DNA from: Jiulongibacter sediminis
GTDB taxonomy: Bacteria > Bacteroidota > Bacteroidia > Cytophagales > Spirosomataceae
Length of the DNA stretch: 64,000 nucleotides
Reading direction: 5' to 3'
Assembly: GCF_001306455.1 (NCBI RefSeq)
Contig: NZ_LGTQ01000013.1
Location: 248,001-312,000 of the forward strand
Part shown: positions 22,991 through 31,275 of the stretch, one piece after another
How the letters are laid out: each line of letters starts with the position of its first letter
Position numbering within the stretch: the stretch's first letter is position 1
Notes under the pieces: model-generated
The model's database searches: none
What the model was told of the DNA's origin: nothing
Seen by the model: the letters and a program-made list of their open reading frames with translations, nothing else
Translations under genes and position numbers: made by a program

Positions 22991-24367
22991 TCACTCCCTC
23001 ACAAACTCATACTCCTGCCCGCCCTGGGTGAAAATCAATAGCTTTTGCTCAGGTTTAAATTGAAACTTCAAGTTTTCTTTTTCCAGCTCAAACAGGTGAT
23101 GGCCGCGATAGTCAATTTTCAGGGCATCTGTCGGCTGGTTTGAGGCTTTAACAAAGAGCTTTCCGTCCTGGTTGGTAAAGGTCATGGTTACCGGAAAGGA
23201 CTGTGTAGCGTACGTACCGAGGTATTGATTCATATCTTCAATGGCTACTACCGGCGGTGGTGTGTATTTTTCAATGGAAAGCAGATTGTCTGTTTCTCGC
23301 AGGCGTGCCATAAGTCCCCAGCCATAAAAGTCATTGGCGAGAGCCACAGTAATTGTATTTTTCCCTTCCTTCAAATGGAGAGGCACAGAACCGTTTTCAA
23401 TGGAAAGGCGGCCTTGCGGGTATTTTTGCATGTCTTGCAGATAGAGGTTTTTGTCCACGTAAGTCATCTGATTATTCAGAAACAGCCATATTTCATCACT
23501 GAAGCCCAGTTGTAAATCAATGGTCTGAGGCACTTTACTTTCCACCTCGGCTTTTAGCCAGATCACCCGTCGCTCTTTACTCATGCCATGTTCGCGGGTG
23601 ATATTGATCATGCCCAGTCTTTCAGCGGAAATCGTTTGGGCAAAATCTTCGCCTGTTGGTAAATCATCCCGTGTTACTTCTTTACCCCTCGGTAGGTTTT
23701 GAGGTTCTGTGATAGCCCATTCCCGTATGTAATTCGACTGATATTGGGTCAAATCAGGTAAAGCCTCCGGGTGAAGTCCTTCGGTTTCATTGGGTTTGAC
23801 CGACAGATTCGTTACGTATGAGTTTCCTTCAAAGGCAATTTTTCCATCGTTGGTTCTGCCTTCCAGTTCGGGGATGTCCAGCACCTCTTTGCCATTACAA
23901 TACACCTTCATACGCTTTCCAGAAATAACCAGTTTTAAATGGTTCCAGCCTTTCAATTTTGCGGGTGCCGGTGCCTGATAATGCGGATGCATGTCCCATA
24001 GATTAACACCGTCCAGATAAGTGGTGTACTGAATAGTCTCATTGCTCAGCGGATCCTCGAAATCTTTCAGTCGCAGATAGACAATCTCTTGTTCCAGATC
24101 GTCTTTTCGGTGAAAATAGAGGCTGATGGCAAAACCTGGGGTGGTGGCTTCCTGATCAAACTCTACGGTGCCATCTTTGAAATTAAGGTTCCTGATTTCC
24201 ACCGGCCCTGATCCGGCAGAAAGCTTCATGCTTTTCATGCCCTTGTAGGTTACGAATTCCACGTTTTCGGGTTTCGGGATGTCAAAATTTTCTGCTTTCA
24301 TTTCCACGTTTTGTGCGAGAGCATTTAGAGAAAGGCAGAGTGTTAAGAGAGAAATTGCTTTGTTCAT
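22991..24367 (-). CDS. secreted DUF1080/LamG-like protein with C-terminal lipocalin-like domain
   Basis: A 458-residue exported protein (signal peptide about residues 1-18, ending NALAQ). Residues about 40-205 form a concanavalin-like beta-sandwich of the 3-keto-disaccharide hydrolase (DUF1080) kind (FKDGTVEFDQEATTPGFAIS, KGWNHLKLVISGKRMKVYCN). A middle beta domain (about 215-375) has the pattern of a galactose-binding jelly roll (WLKAEVESKVPQTIDLQLGF; LNNQMTYVDKNLY), and the last 75 residues fit a DUF3471-like strand set (YLGTYATQSFPVTMTF). Probably binds or acts on carbohydrate; no catalytic residue can be named. It is the second gene of a pair with the 216-residue LamG-like gene, 30 bases upstream. 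Confidence 0.75.
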   Translation of the reverse strand: MNKAISLLTLCLSLNALAQNVEMKAENFDIPKPENVEFVTYKGMKSMKLSAGSGPVEIRNLNFKDGTVEFDQEATTPGFAISLYFHRKDDLEQEIVYLRLKDFEDPLSNETIQYTTYLDGVNLWDMHPHYQAPAPAKLKGWNHLKLVISGKRMKVYCNGKEVLDIPELEGRTNDGKIAFEGNSYVTNLSVKPNETEGLHPEALPDLTQYQSNYIREWAITEPQNLPRGKEVTRDDLPTGEDFAQTISAERLGMINITREHGMSKERRVIWLKAEVESKVPQTIDLQLGFSDEIWLFLNNQMTYVDKNLYLQDMQKYPQGRLSIENGSVPLHLKEGKNTITVALANDFYGWGLMARLRETDNLLSIEKYTPPPVVAIEDMNQYLGTYATQSFPVTMTFTNQDGKLFVKASNQPTDALKIDYRGHHLFELEKENLKFQFKPEQKLLIFTQGGQEYEFVRE

Positions 24368-24397
24368 TGTATTTGTGTTTAGCTTTAAAAAGATGCA

Positions 24398-25048
24398 CTA
24401 ATCGGGTTGAATGAGGAGGTTGGCAAACGTGCCGTCTGATCGGTTTCCTACCCAGAATCCCAATTTTCCATTGGAGTCAGGATTGATCGGTTTTACGTCC
24501 AAAACCTCGGAGACCCAGTCGTTCACATAAACCAGTATTTGTTCTTCATTGATACTGATTCTGACATGAAACCAGTCGTCTGGGTTAACCGGTTGAGGAA
24601 GTGGATTTTCATATTTGCCTGGATAATTTTCCCGTAAAGTGTACCATTCAAATTCGGGCATGAAAATGTATTGGACCGAGTGGCTTCGCCTTATTTCCTC
24701 CTGACTATTGAAGTTAAAAGGCCTGAAATAGATGGCTTCATAGGTGCTGTCGTTCTGCCCATGGAAAGCAAGCCCGACAAAACTCTTCTGCAGGACATCC
24801 TTGCCTTTTACGTCAAACTCGATGGAACCGGTAGATAGCCAAATATTCTCCAGCCAAATCACTCCCGGTCCTTCTTCACTATTGACAAACACAGTTGGGC
24901 CTTTGCTACCGTCTTCGCTTAGGACAAATTCCCGATTTGAGGCCCTGAAAGTTGATGTCATTGAGAGATCAGGTTGAAGAGTTTGACCCAGCCCTTGAAA
25001 ACATAGGATAGTCAAAAGACCTGTGATTGAAAGAATCGATTTTTTCAT
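24398..25048 (-). CDS. secreted LamG/DUF1080-like protein
   Basis: A 216-residue protein with a signal peptide (about residues 1-21) and a single concanavalin-like beta-sandwich: LENIWLSTGSIEFDVKGKD, then WFHVRISINEEQILVYVND near residue 160-178, then GKLGFWVGNRSDGTFANL at the end. Its domain is of the same type as the N-terminal part of the next gene and the C-terminal part of the divergent regulator. Family members are carbohydrate-binding or weakly hydrolytic; the exact role is unknown. It is read divergently from the regulator across a 156-base region with 11-bp phased repeats. Confidence 0.75.
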   Translation of the reverse strand: MKKSILSITGLLTILCFQGLGQTLQPDLSMTSTFRASNREFVLSEDGSKGPTVFVNSEEGPGVIWLENIWLSTGSIEFDVKGKDVLQKSFVGLAFHGQNDSTYEAIYFRPFNFNSQEEIRRSHSVQYIFMPEFEWYTLRENYPGKYENPLPQPVNPDDWFHVRISINEEQILVYVNDWVSEVLDVKPINPDSNGKLGFWVGNRSDGTFANLLIQPD

Positions 25049-25091
25049 TTCTATGAATTTGTTTGCAATCGCAATTTCAAGGGTTAGGCCA

Positions 25092-25135
25092 TCAAAAACC
25101 TGTTCAAAACCAGTTCATATTGGTTTCAATTGCAT
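25092..25135. promoter_or_regulatory. 11-bp phased direct repeats in divergent control region
   Basis: Four successive 11-base units: tcaaaaacctg, ttcaaaaccag, ttcatattggt, ttcaattgcat. The first two agree closely (TTCAAAACC), the others keep TTCA. An 11-bp period approximates one helix turn, as in binding sites of regulators that bind direct repeats. Located between the LamG pair and the divergent membrane regulator. Confidence 0.4.
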
Positions 25136-25169
25136 TTCCAGCCCGTTCGGTAGCGGGTGAATATGTAGA

Positions 25170-25199
25170 TTTGCAATCCTTCTAAATTCATTAAATTTG
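25170..25199 (+). promoter_or_regulatory. promoter for the membrane regulator gene
   Basis: TTTG (25170-25173), an 18-base spacer and TAAATTTG (25192-25199) fit the Bacteroidota -33/-7 consensus. The predicted start is near 25203-25207, which decides in favour of the ATG at 25235 over the one at 25205. Confidence 0.6.
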
Positions 25200-25234
25200 T
25201 AAGGATGAGCCTCTCAAATGGCCTAAATTATGAA

Positions 25235-26497
25235 ATGAAAGCTATCACAAAACTTAAGGAAAAGATTGAAACCAGACTCGGTTGGGGACCGGTTGAAGAC
25301 TGGTCGAACTACGACTTTGAAAAATTAAGTGAAGAAATTCTCAAAGTCACCGGAGTCAACCTGAGCGTTTCTACGCTAAAGCGTTTTTTTGGAAAAGTTA
25401 AATATCAGAATAAGCCTTCTTTCACCACGCTGAATGCACTGTCTGCTTTTGCCGGCTATGAAGACTGGCGAGCTTTTGAATCTTCTGAAATAGAAGAAAA
25501 GGTCGTTGAAAATTACATTGAGCAACCGCAGGTTCAGCAGAATCCTAAAAGCGATTTTCGCTTAAAGCCCTATTTGTTTTCCAGTCTTGTTCTGTTGATG
25601 GCGGTAGCTGTTTTCATGTTTGTGAAATCACGGCCCAAATATGATTCTCAGGACTTTGAGTTCTCTTCGAAAACCATGATGACCAGCGGCTTGCCCAATT
25701 CGGTGGTTTTTGAATATGATGCTTCAAAAGCAGATGAAGATGACAGCGTTTTTATTTCGCAAAATTGGGATGTCAGCAGAAAAGTTCTCGTTGATCGGAA
25801 CGGCAAAAATCATTCTTCCATATACTATTATCCCGGCTATTTCAGAGCTAAACTTTTGGCCGGAGATCATATTTTGAAAGAGCATGACATTCAGATTACT
25901 ACTGATGGATGGATGGGCATTCTGGCTGCTCCGCAGGGTGAAAAGCCCCTTTATTTTAGTAAAGATGAGATTTATAAAGAGAATGAAGTAGGTGCTGAGC
26001 CTGAGCTTTTTGAAAAGTATAATATTGAGCTTACCCCTGATTTACCGGAGGTTTGGTTTACCAATCTGAAAGACATCAAAGGCTTTAAAACAGATAACTT
26101 TGAGTTTGAAACCGAGGTGAAATCTACTTTCTCCGGTGGCAAGGCTGCCTGCCAAAATGTACGAATAATGCTTCAGGGGCAGGATGATATCCTGATTGTA
26201 CCGCTAACACAGTCGGCCTGTGTGGGGGATATTTTTCTTTCGGCCTATGGTTTTGGAGTGCATAGTAGCTCGGCAGACCTTAGTGGTTTTGGTACAGACA
26301 TGGATGAGTGGACCAACCTTCGTGTGGTCTGTAAGAATCGTAAAGTAGAATTTTTCGTGAACGGTAAATTGGCCTATGAGGCCACAACCACCAACGCTGT
26401 CAATGACATTGTTGGTGTCCATGTACGCTTTGAAGGTCCGGGCAGTGTTAGAAATACCGTTTTGAAATCAGGAGAGCAGGTTTGCGTTTTTGATTAA
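25235..26497 (+). CDS. one-component membrane regulator: N-terminal HTH-like domain, TM helix, LamG-like domain
   Basis: A protein of about 420 residues. The ATG at 25205 coincides with the predicted transcript start, so the ATG at 25235 is chosen. The first 75 residues are a recurring Cytophagales domain of HTH type (DFEKLSEEILKVTGVNLSVS, then STLKRFFGKVKY, then TLNALSAFAGYEDW). One membrane segment follows (about residues 122-138, FSSLVLLMAVAVFMFV). The outer part has a beta domain and ends in a concanavalin-like sandwich (DNFEFETEVKSTFSGGKAA; TNLRVVCKNRKVEFFVNGK). Probably the cytoplasmic domain binds DNA while the outer domain senses sugar. The divergent LamG pair carries the same fold. 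Its stop overlaps that of the convergent ThuA gene by 4 bases. Confidence 0.72.
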   Translation: MKAITKLKEKIETRLGWGPVEDWSNYDFEKLSEEILKVTGVNLSVSTLKRFFGKVKYQNKPSFTTLNALSAFAGYEDWRAFESSEIEEKVVENYIEQPQVQQNPKSDFRLKPYLFSSLVLLMAVAVFMFVKSRPKYDSQDFEFSSKTMMTSGLPNSVVFEYDASKADEDDSVFISQNWDVSRKVLVDRNGKNHSSIYYYPGYFRAKLLAGDHILKEHDIQITTDGWMGILAAPQGEKPLYFSKDEIYKENEVGAEPELFEKYNIELTPDLPEVWFTNLKDIKGFKTDNFEFETEVKSTFSGGKAACQNVRIMLQGQDDILIVPLTQSACVGDIFLSAYGFGVHSSSADLSGFGTDMDEWTNLRVVCKNRKVEFFVNGKLAYEATTTNAVNDIVGVHVRFEGPGSVRNTVLKSGEQVCVFD

Positions 26498-27456
26498 TCA
26501 AACTTGCGTTTACTGATAAATCGCTCTGTCGGAAAATCCTCCGGAATAGGAACTGTTACTTTTTTAGTGGCCGCCCATTCGGCACCTCTAAGGAAAGTAG
26601 TCATCAGACCCACACATTCCCAAGACTCGTCATCGTGCCCCATTGGCGTATGAAAGATTCGGCCTCTCTTATAGTCGATGGTCATCATCATGGGCTCATG
26701 GCGGTTAGTCCCTCTTTTAAACGGAGCTGAGAAAGCCGTAGCCAGAATGGTCATCTTTTGAGCGGGTCCGCGTAAGCCGTCATAGAGTTCGTCACTTGAA
26801 TGTCTCCAAAGCTCCGGCATGCCTTTGGTGATGGGGTGCTCAGGTTTTCTAATTTCTACTCTGAATTCATGCTGAGGACCATGTGAGCCGGCGGGGCCGG
26901 GTTTCATATCTCTTTGTAGCACGCCCTGGCGGTCAAAATAAACATAAGGACCATCTTTCTCATTGCGATCTCCCCAGCCACCCAGGCCGATCATTTTATT
27001 ATAAGCCTCCCATTCAGGGAAAGAATTATCAGCAGCATGAACAATGACTACGCCGCCACCTTTTTTGACAAACTTCTCAAAGCTTTTTTGAGTGGATTTT
27101 GGCCACGGAGCCGCATCCCAGCCAAAATTGATCACCACAAGGTCATATTCTTTAAACTCCGGAGCGAAATTGGGGTCTTGCTTAGATTTTTCCAGAGCCT
27201 CAGTTTGAGGCATTCCTTCAATTTGGTATTCAGGGAGAAATTCTTCTCCACGCCAGGTGTACTGAGTTCTTTGGATATCAACCTCAAAAAGCCCGGTTTT
27301 TTCCATGTAGGTTTTCATCATGACCGTGATTTTGGGCCAATGTTCATGGTTGTTTTGACCGTCGACTATCAGAGCTTTGATTTTATTCTGGGCAAAAGAG
27401 CTGCTCGCCAAAAGAGCAAAGAAAAGTAGGGAAAGGACGCTTTTTGGGGTATTCAT
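26494..27456 (-). CDS. secreted ThuA-domain protein
   Basis: A 320-residue exported protein with a signal peptide (about residues 1-22, ending ASSSFAQ) and one ThuA domain, a class I glutamine amidotransferase-like fold (KIKALIVDGQNNHEHWPKI at the start, DLVVINFGWDAAPWP near 110, KKGGGVVIVHAADNSFPEW near 132-150, and the late FHTPMGHDDESWE). ThuA proteins are linked to trehalose and other disaccharide metabolism; several are found near DUF1080 sugar hydrolases in Bacteroidota. The neighbouring LamG/DUF1080-like proteins fit a 3-keto-sugar or glycoside role. No catalytic Cys like that of glutaminases is visible. Confidence 0.88.
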   Translation of the reverse strand: MNTPKSVLSLLFFALLASSSFAQNKIKALIVDGQNNHEHWPKITVMMKTYMEKTGLFEVDIQRTQYTWRGEEFLPEYQIEGMPQTEALEKSKQDPNFAPEFKEYDLVVINFGWDAAPWPKSTQKSFEKFVKKGGGVVIVHAADNSFPEWEAYNKMIGLGGWGDRNEKDGPYVYFDRQGVLQRDMKPGPAGSHGPQHEFRVEIRKPEHPITKGMPELWRHSSDELYDGLRGPAQKMTILATAFSAPFKRGTNRHEPMMMTIDYKRGRIFHTPMGHDDESWECVGLMTTFLRGAEWAATKKVTVPIPEDFPTERFISKRKFD

Positions 27457-27545
27457 CAGGAAATATTTTTCTATAAAAGTAAATGAAATATCAAAAGGTA
27501 TGCCGTTTGAGTTAAATAAGCGATGAAGGGCGAAAATCAGCCGAT

Positions 27546-29096
27546 TTAAATTTTAATAATTCTGATAACCTTCTGTTCCAGAGCGTTTTGCCATCTCAGA
27601 AAATACATGCCTTTAGGCCAGCGACTTGTTTTTAGAACGGCGTTTTGCAGGCCTTTCGGGTAGTCTGCCGAAACCGGGCTTCCTATTTGCTGACCCCTGG
27701 AGTTAAAAACCTGAACATAATTATAGCCTCCCTTGCTCTCAAATTCAATAGTCAAAAAGTCTTCAAAAGGGTTTGGATAGGCCTTAAAAAGAATTTCAGG
27801 CTGTGGCTCGTTAGCTGTGATAAAACCGCAAGGGCCTCCCTGAATCAGTGGCAACGATTGAAAAGGCTTTAACATCACATCAGAAACAGAACCGGTATCC
27901 AGACAGAACCATCGCTCCAGAACCGAAGCGTAAACCGACCTGAAATCATATTGCATCGGTACGTTATCCTCTGTTTGTGGATTATCTGGCAAAATGGGAT
28001 TTTCGCCAAAGACTTTGGAGTTCACATGGCTTCCAAACAGAAACATAGGTGCTGCGGCACCGTGGTCTGTTCCTAAACTGGCATTTGACCTGATTCTTCG
28101 ACCAAATTCTGAATAAGTCATCGTCAGCACCCGTTCGCTTATTCCTTGTTTCTCAAGGTCTCGAGTGAAAGCAAAGACAGCTTCTGAGAGTTTTTGAAGA
28201 AGTTCAGCATGCTCACCTTTAGTGACGTCACCGTTTTGAACCTGATTATCATGAGTATCAAAACCACCGATCTGAACAAAGTAGAACTTGGTACGCAACC
28301 CGCCTGCTATCAGTTTAGCCACTATTTTTAATTGATTGGCTAACGATTCATCAGGATAGCCGGATTGATTTGTGATTCTTTGACCTGCATCTCTGATCAC
28401 GCCGGAGTATTGGTTGGTTTGATTGGCCACTTGTTTTAGAAAAGCCAACTCTTTTTCAGCGTACGTGGAGGTGGTAGCTACCGGTGTTTCAGCAATCAGT
28501 TCATAAAAGAAGTTAGGGTCAGCGATGGCCATGCCCATCGGGTACACGGGGCCTTGTAAACTGGTATTTAAAACAGAACCGATCTGAATGGATAAAGGGT
28601 CAGGGTGATTGGTGTTTGGGTAACCGTTCGGATAATCAGGGTTTTCTATCGAAAGATATCTACCCGCCCAGCCACTTAAAACATGCTTGTCTGAATCTGA
28701 TGCGGTGTTCCAAATGTCTGTAGACCTGAAATGCGAAAAGTCGGGATCAGGATAACCAACATCCTGAATGATGGTTCCTTTACCTTCTTCAAAAAGTTGG
28801 GTGATTTTCTCCAGAGAAGGGTGAATGCCAATCTTGTCTGATTGAGGAATGCTCAATAATTTATTTTCAGGAATTGCGATGTTTTTGCGGGCTGACTGGT
28901 ATCTGGAATATTGATCCACAGGGATCAGCGTGTTAAGTCCATCGTTTCCACCAGCCATTTGGATAACCACCAGAACCTTGTCATCACCCAGAGCAGTTTC
29001 ATTCAATTGACCGAAGGCCGATAAAGGCAACCCGCCCATGAAGTATGGAGCAATACCACCAGCAGCCATATTTTTCAGGAAATGTCTTCTTTTCAT
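27546..29096 (-). CDS. DUF1501 protein with Tat signal and T9SS sorting domain
   Basis: A protein of about 516 residues. The frame opens at a TTG (29102), but the ATG at 29096 begins with MKRRHFLKNMAAGG, a twin-arginine (RR-x-FLK) signal, and is preferred. The DUF1501 domain occupies about 30-430 (VIQMAGGNDGLNTLIPVDQY near 44-63; FVQIGGFDTHDNQVQNGD near 270; TYSEFGRRIRSN near 325), an alkaline-phosphatase/sulfatase-like fold of unknown activity. The last 80 residues are a T9SS type A sorting domain (YPNPFEDFLTIEF, GMYFLRWQN). It lies 2 bases after the stop of the DUF1800 gene; the pair is a conserved association in Bacteroidota and Planctomycetota. It is exported to the surface. Confidence 0.93.
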   Translation of the reverse strand: MKRRHFLKNMAAGGIAPYFMGGLPLSAFGQLNETALGDDKVLVVIQMAGGNDGLNTLIPVDQYSRYQSARKNIAIPENKLLSIPQSDKIGIHPSLEKITQLFEEGKGTIIQDVGYPDPDFSHFRSTDIWNTASDSDKHVLSGWAGRYLSIENPDYPNGYPNTNHPDPLSIQIGSVLNTSLQGPVYPMGMAIADPNFFYELIAETPVATTSTYAEKELAFLKQVANQTNQYSGVIRDAGQRITNQSGYPDESLANQLKIVAKLIAGGLRTKFYFVQIGGFDTHDNQVQNGDVTKGEHAELLQKLSEAVFAFTRDLEKQGISERVLTMTYSEFGRRIRSNASLGTDHGAAAPMFLFGSHVNSKVFGENPILPDNPQTEDNVPMQYDFRSVYASVLERWFCLDTGSVSDVMLKPFQSLPLIQGGPCGFITANEPQPEILFKAYPNPFEDFLTIEFESKGGYNYVQVFNSRGQQIGSPVSADYPKGLQNAVLKTSRWPKGMYFLRWQNALEQKVIRIIKI

Positions 29097-29098
29097 GG

Positions 29099-30691
29099 TC
29101 AAATCAGTTGGTATTCAGGAAGGCCGGTTAGGTATAGTATTAAAATTCGGAGGCGTTGCTCCACCATGTTTTTGAGGTTTTCATCGTCAGGTTTATTTTG
29201 GAAATTATCCCAAAGCTGGGTCCAGTAATAATCATTGGACTGGCCGGAGAGAAGAATATCTTTTTTAAACTTCTGCTTTACCGCCTCATCAACGGCGATG
29301 GGTAATAAAATACCAGACAGTTCATTGATTAGTTTATTTGGTTCACCAGGATCTGTGGTTTTAGAAGCCAAATGGATGACATCAACTTTTACTTTGTAGC
29401 CCTCGCTTTTGACCTCATTGAAAAGCAAGGCCAAAATACCCTGGTTTCTTTTTTGATAAGTATCTGAGTTGATCCAGAGTTGATGATAGAGCGGAGCCTG
29501 ATGATAAGCCGGCCAGCCGGAAACCGATGGTGGATCACCGATGATCTGCTGTGTAATACCGGCAAAATACATGAAAACATTACAAACCGAGTAATACAAA
29601 AACACATCAGTTTCTTCCGGAACTTCAGGCTTCAGGTGTCTGAAAGTTTTGACAATAAAATCCAAAGGGCTGGCAATGACGGCACCATGAAAGGCGGGAT
29701 CATGAAAATGTTGGCTGCTGAAAAAGGCCTTCAACAGGGGTAATAGTTCATAATTCTGTTCTCTGAAGAGCTTTGCCAGCGGTTCAATAAATTGCAGTTC
29801 AACGGCATCGGAGATCTCATAATAAATGAAAAAGCGATAGAGTTTTCTGACGATAAATTTGCTGACCTCTGGCTGTTGGAGAATCATCTCAATCAGTTCA
29901 TCAGTTTCACCGGCACCCTCTTCTCGGGCCTTGCCAGTAATGGTTTGATTATGAAAAAAATCAGAGAATTGTTTGTCGCCTGTGTCGTGCCGTGAAGCAT
30001 CAAAGCTGTATTTACCGTCAAGCCTGGAGTAATTATGACCGGTGAGCACCCTTGCCGCCTCACGCACGTCGTGCTCAGTATAGTTTGAGTTTTCGCCCTT
30101 ACCCAGCATGAAAAGCTCTTGCAGCTCACGTGCGTAGTTTTCGTCAGGAGCCTCCTTTGTGTTCCGCTGCCCGTTAAGGTATTCAAGCATAGCCGGGTCA
30201 AGGGTTATGGCTTTCACAAAGTCCCTGAAATTGCCCACGGCATACGTTCTGAGGAGGTTTTGATAATCAAAAGCGAATTTGGCTACTTCATAAATCTCCA
30301 TTTGCGTAGCAAAATGATTATGCCAAAATAGAATCAGTTTTTCGTGAACGGTTCTTTTTTGAAATAGTAATTGCTGTACCCACCAGCTTCTCAAAGAGGC
30401 AACCCGCCGGGCATTTATTACTCCATTGCCATAGGGGGCGTTTATCCAGGTTTGTCCATAGGCCACCCCGGTGGTATCCGGCTCCTGATTTTGATAATGA
30501 TTCAGAGGGGGAAAGGGAGCCGGCGAAGGTTGGATTAGCTCCTCAATACACTGCTCAAAAGTTTTGTTTTCCAGCGACTGAAGGTCATCCTGAGTGCATC
30601 CAAACAGAACACGATTGAGAAAATGTTTTTTCTCGAGGTTTGTCCAGGGACCACTGTATTTTTCAGCACTAAAACTTTTGATGGCTTTCAT
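29099..30691 (-). CDS. DUF1800 protein
   Basis: A 530-residue protein of the DUF1800 family, mostly helical. The family landmarks are present: KKHFLNRVLFGCTQDDLQSL near residue 22-41, FWHNHFATQ near 122, ARELQELFMLGKGENSNYTE near 188-207 and the late PPSVSGWPAYHQAPLY near 400. No Sec signal is visible at the N-terminus. DUF1800 proteins are usually encoded next to DUF1501 proteins, as here, and are thought to work with them at the cell surface or in the periplasm; their biochemical role is unknown. It is the first gene of the pair. Confidence 0.92.
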   Translation of the reverse strand: MKAIKSFSAEKYSGPWTNLEKKHFLNRVLFGCTQDDLQSLENKTFEQCIEELIQPSPAPFPPLNHYQNQEPDTTGVAYGQTWINAPYGNGVINARRVASLRSWWVQQLLFQKRTVHEKLILFWHNHFATQMEIYEVAKFAFDYQNLLRTYAVGNFRDFVKAITLDPAMLEYLNGQRNTKEAPDENYARELQELFMLGKGENSNYTEHDVREAARVLTGHNYSRLDGKYSFDASRHDTGDKQFSDFFHNQTITGKAREEGAGETDELIEMILQQPEVSKFIVRKLYRFFIYYEISDAVELQFIEPLAKLFREQNYELLPLLKAFFSSQHFHDPAFHGAVIASPLDFIVKTFRHLKPEVPEETDVFLYYSVCNVFMYFAGITQQIIGDPPSVSGWPAYHQAPLYHQLWINSDTYQKRNQGILALLFNEVKSEGYKVKVDVIHLASKTTDPGEPNKLINELSGILLPIAVDEAVKQKFKKDILLSGQSNDYYWTQLWDNFQNKPDDENLKNMVEQRLRILILYLTGLPEYQLI

Positions 30692-30786
30692 GAGGGGCTT
30701 TTTACAGGCTGAGTAGTCCCAAATAATACGCCAAACAGGGTCAAATCATTGTTTAAAAATGAAGAATTCTAAAAGCACCGGTTAAA

Positions 30787-31209
30787 TCAATCTTTTTCAA
30801 CCCTGAATTTAAATTCCGTGTTGAGTAAATAGGCTGTGGGGTTTAACCTTGGAAGCACCTGAATATTATTCATTTCAGTATTAGAAGCCTGGAAAGTCCA
30901 CCACATATGATCGGCAGGAGTTATGCAAGGGGCAAAGATTTTATAACTTTTGGGATAGGCCCCGTTATTCACCAAACTTATTCCATAGGTGCCATCACAG
31001 CTCAGTGAGTCTGTTTCCACAAAAAGAGTAGAGTCCGTTTTAAAGAAGAGGTTGAGTTTTTCAGTTTTCTCAACCATCTTCCAGCCCTGATTGTTGAAGT
31101 TGATTTCGTTCAAAACCCAAACTTCCTGATAACCTTTATGGTCAATTTTTTCTTTTTGACAACCTGAAGTTATCAGGAAGAGGGGTAGTACAGCAAGGAG
31201 GCATTTCAT
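30787..31209 (-). CDS. small lipoprotein, lipocalin-like
   Basis: A 140-residue lipoprotein (MKCLLAVLPLFLITSGC, lipobox Cys17). The rest is a set of short beta strands (EVWVLNEINFNNQGWKMV, LNLFFKTDSTLFVETD), resembling the small lipocalin-like lipoproteins frequent in Bacteroidota. Two later Cys (SCDGTYG and APCITP) may form a disulfide. No function can be given. The first codons form one arm of a perfect 14-bp hairpin with the upstream leader (31193-31247), suggesting translational control. It is downstream of the serine hydrolase gene on the same strand by 66 bases. Confidence 0.75.
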   Translation of the reverse strand: MKCLLAVLPLFLITSGCQKEKIDHKGYQEVWVLNEINFNNQGWKMVEKTEKLNLFFKTDSTLFVETDSLSCDGTYGISLVNNGAYPKSYKIFAPCITPADHMWWTFQASNTEMNNIQVLPRLNPTAYLLNTEFKFRVEKD

Positions 31210-31247
31210 TTTGGACTAAGGTTACCAGTGGTAAAATGCCTCCTTGC
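31193..31247 (-). promoter_or_regulatory. perfect 14-bp hairpin covering a start codon
   Basis: GCAAGGAGGCATTT (31193-31206) is the inverted complement of AAATGCCTCCTTGC (31234-31247), with a 27-base loop. On the minus strand the upstream arm lies in the leader and contains AAGGAGG, a strong Shine-Dalgarno-like string; the downstream arm is codons 2-6 of the lipoprotein gene; the ATG (31207-31209) is in the loop edge. Folding would hide the initiation region. Confidence 0.6.
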
Positions 31248-31275
31248 AGGTTTTGGTTGGTTTGGTAGTTGAGAA

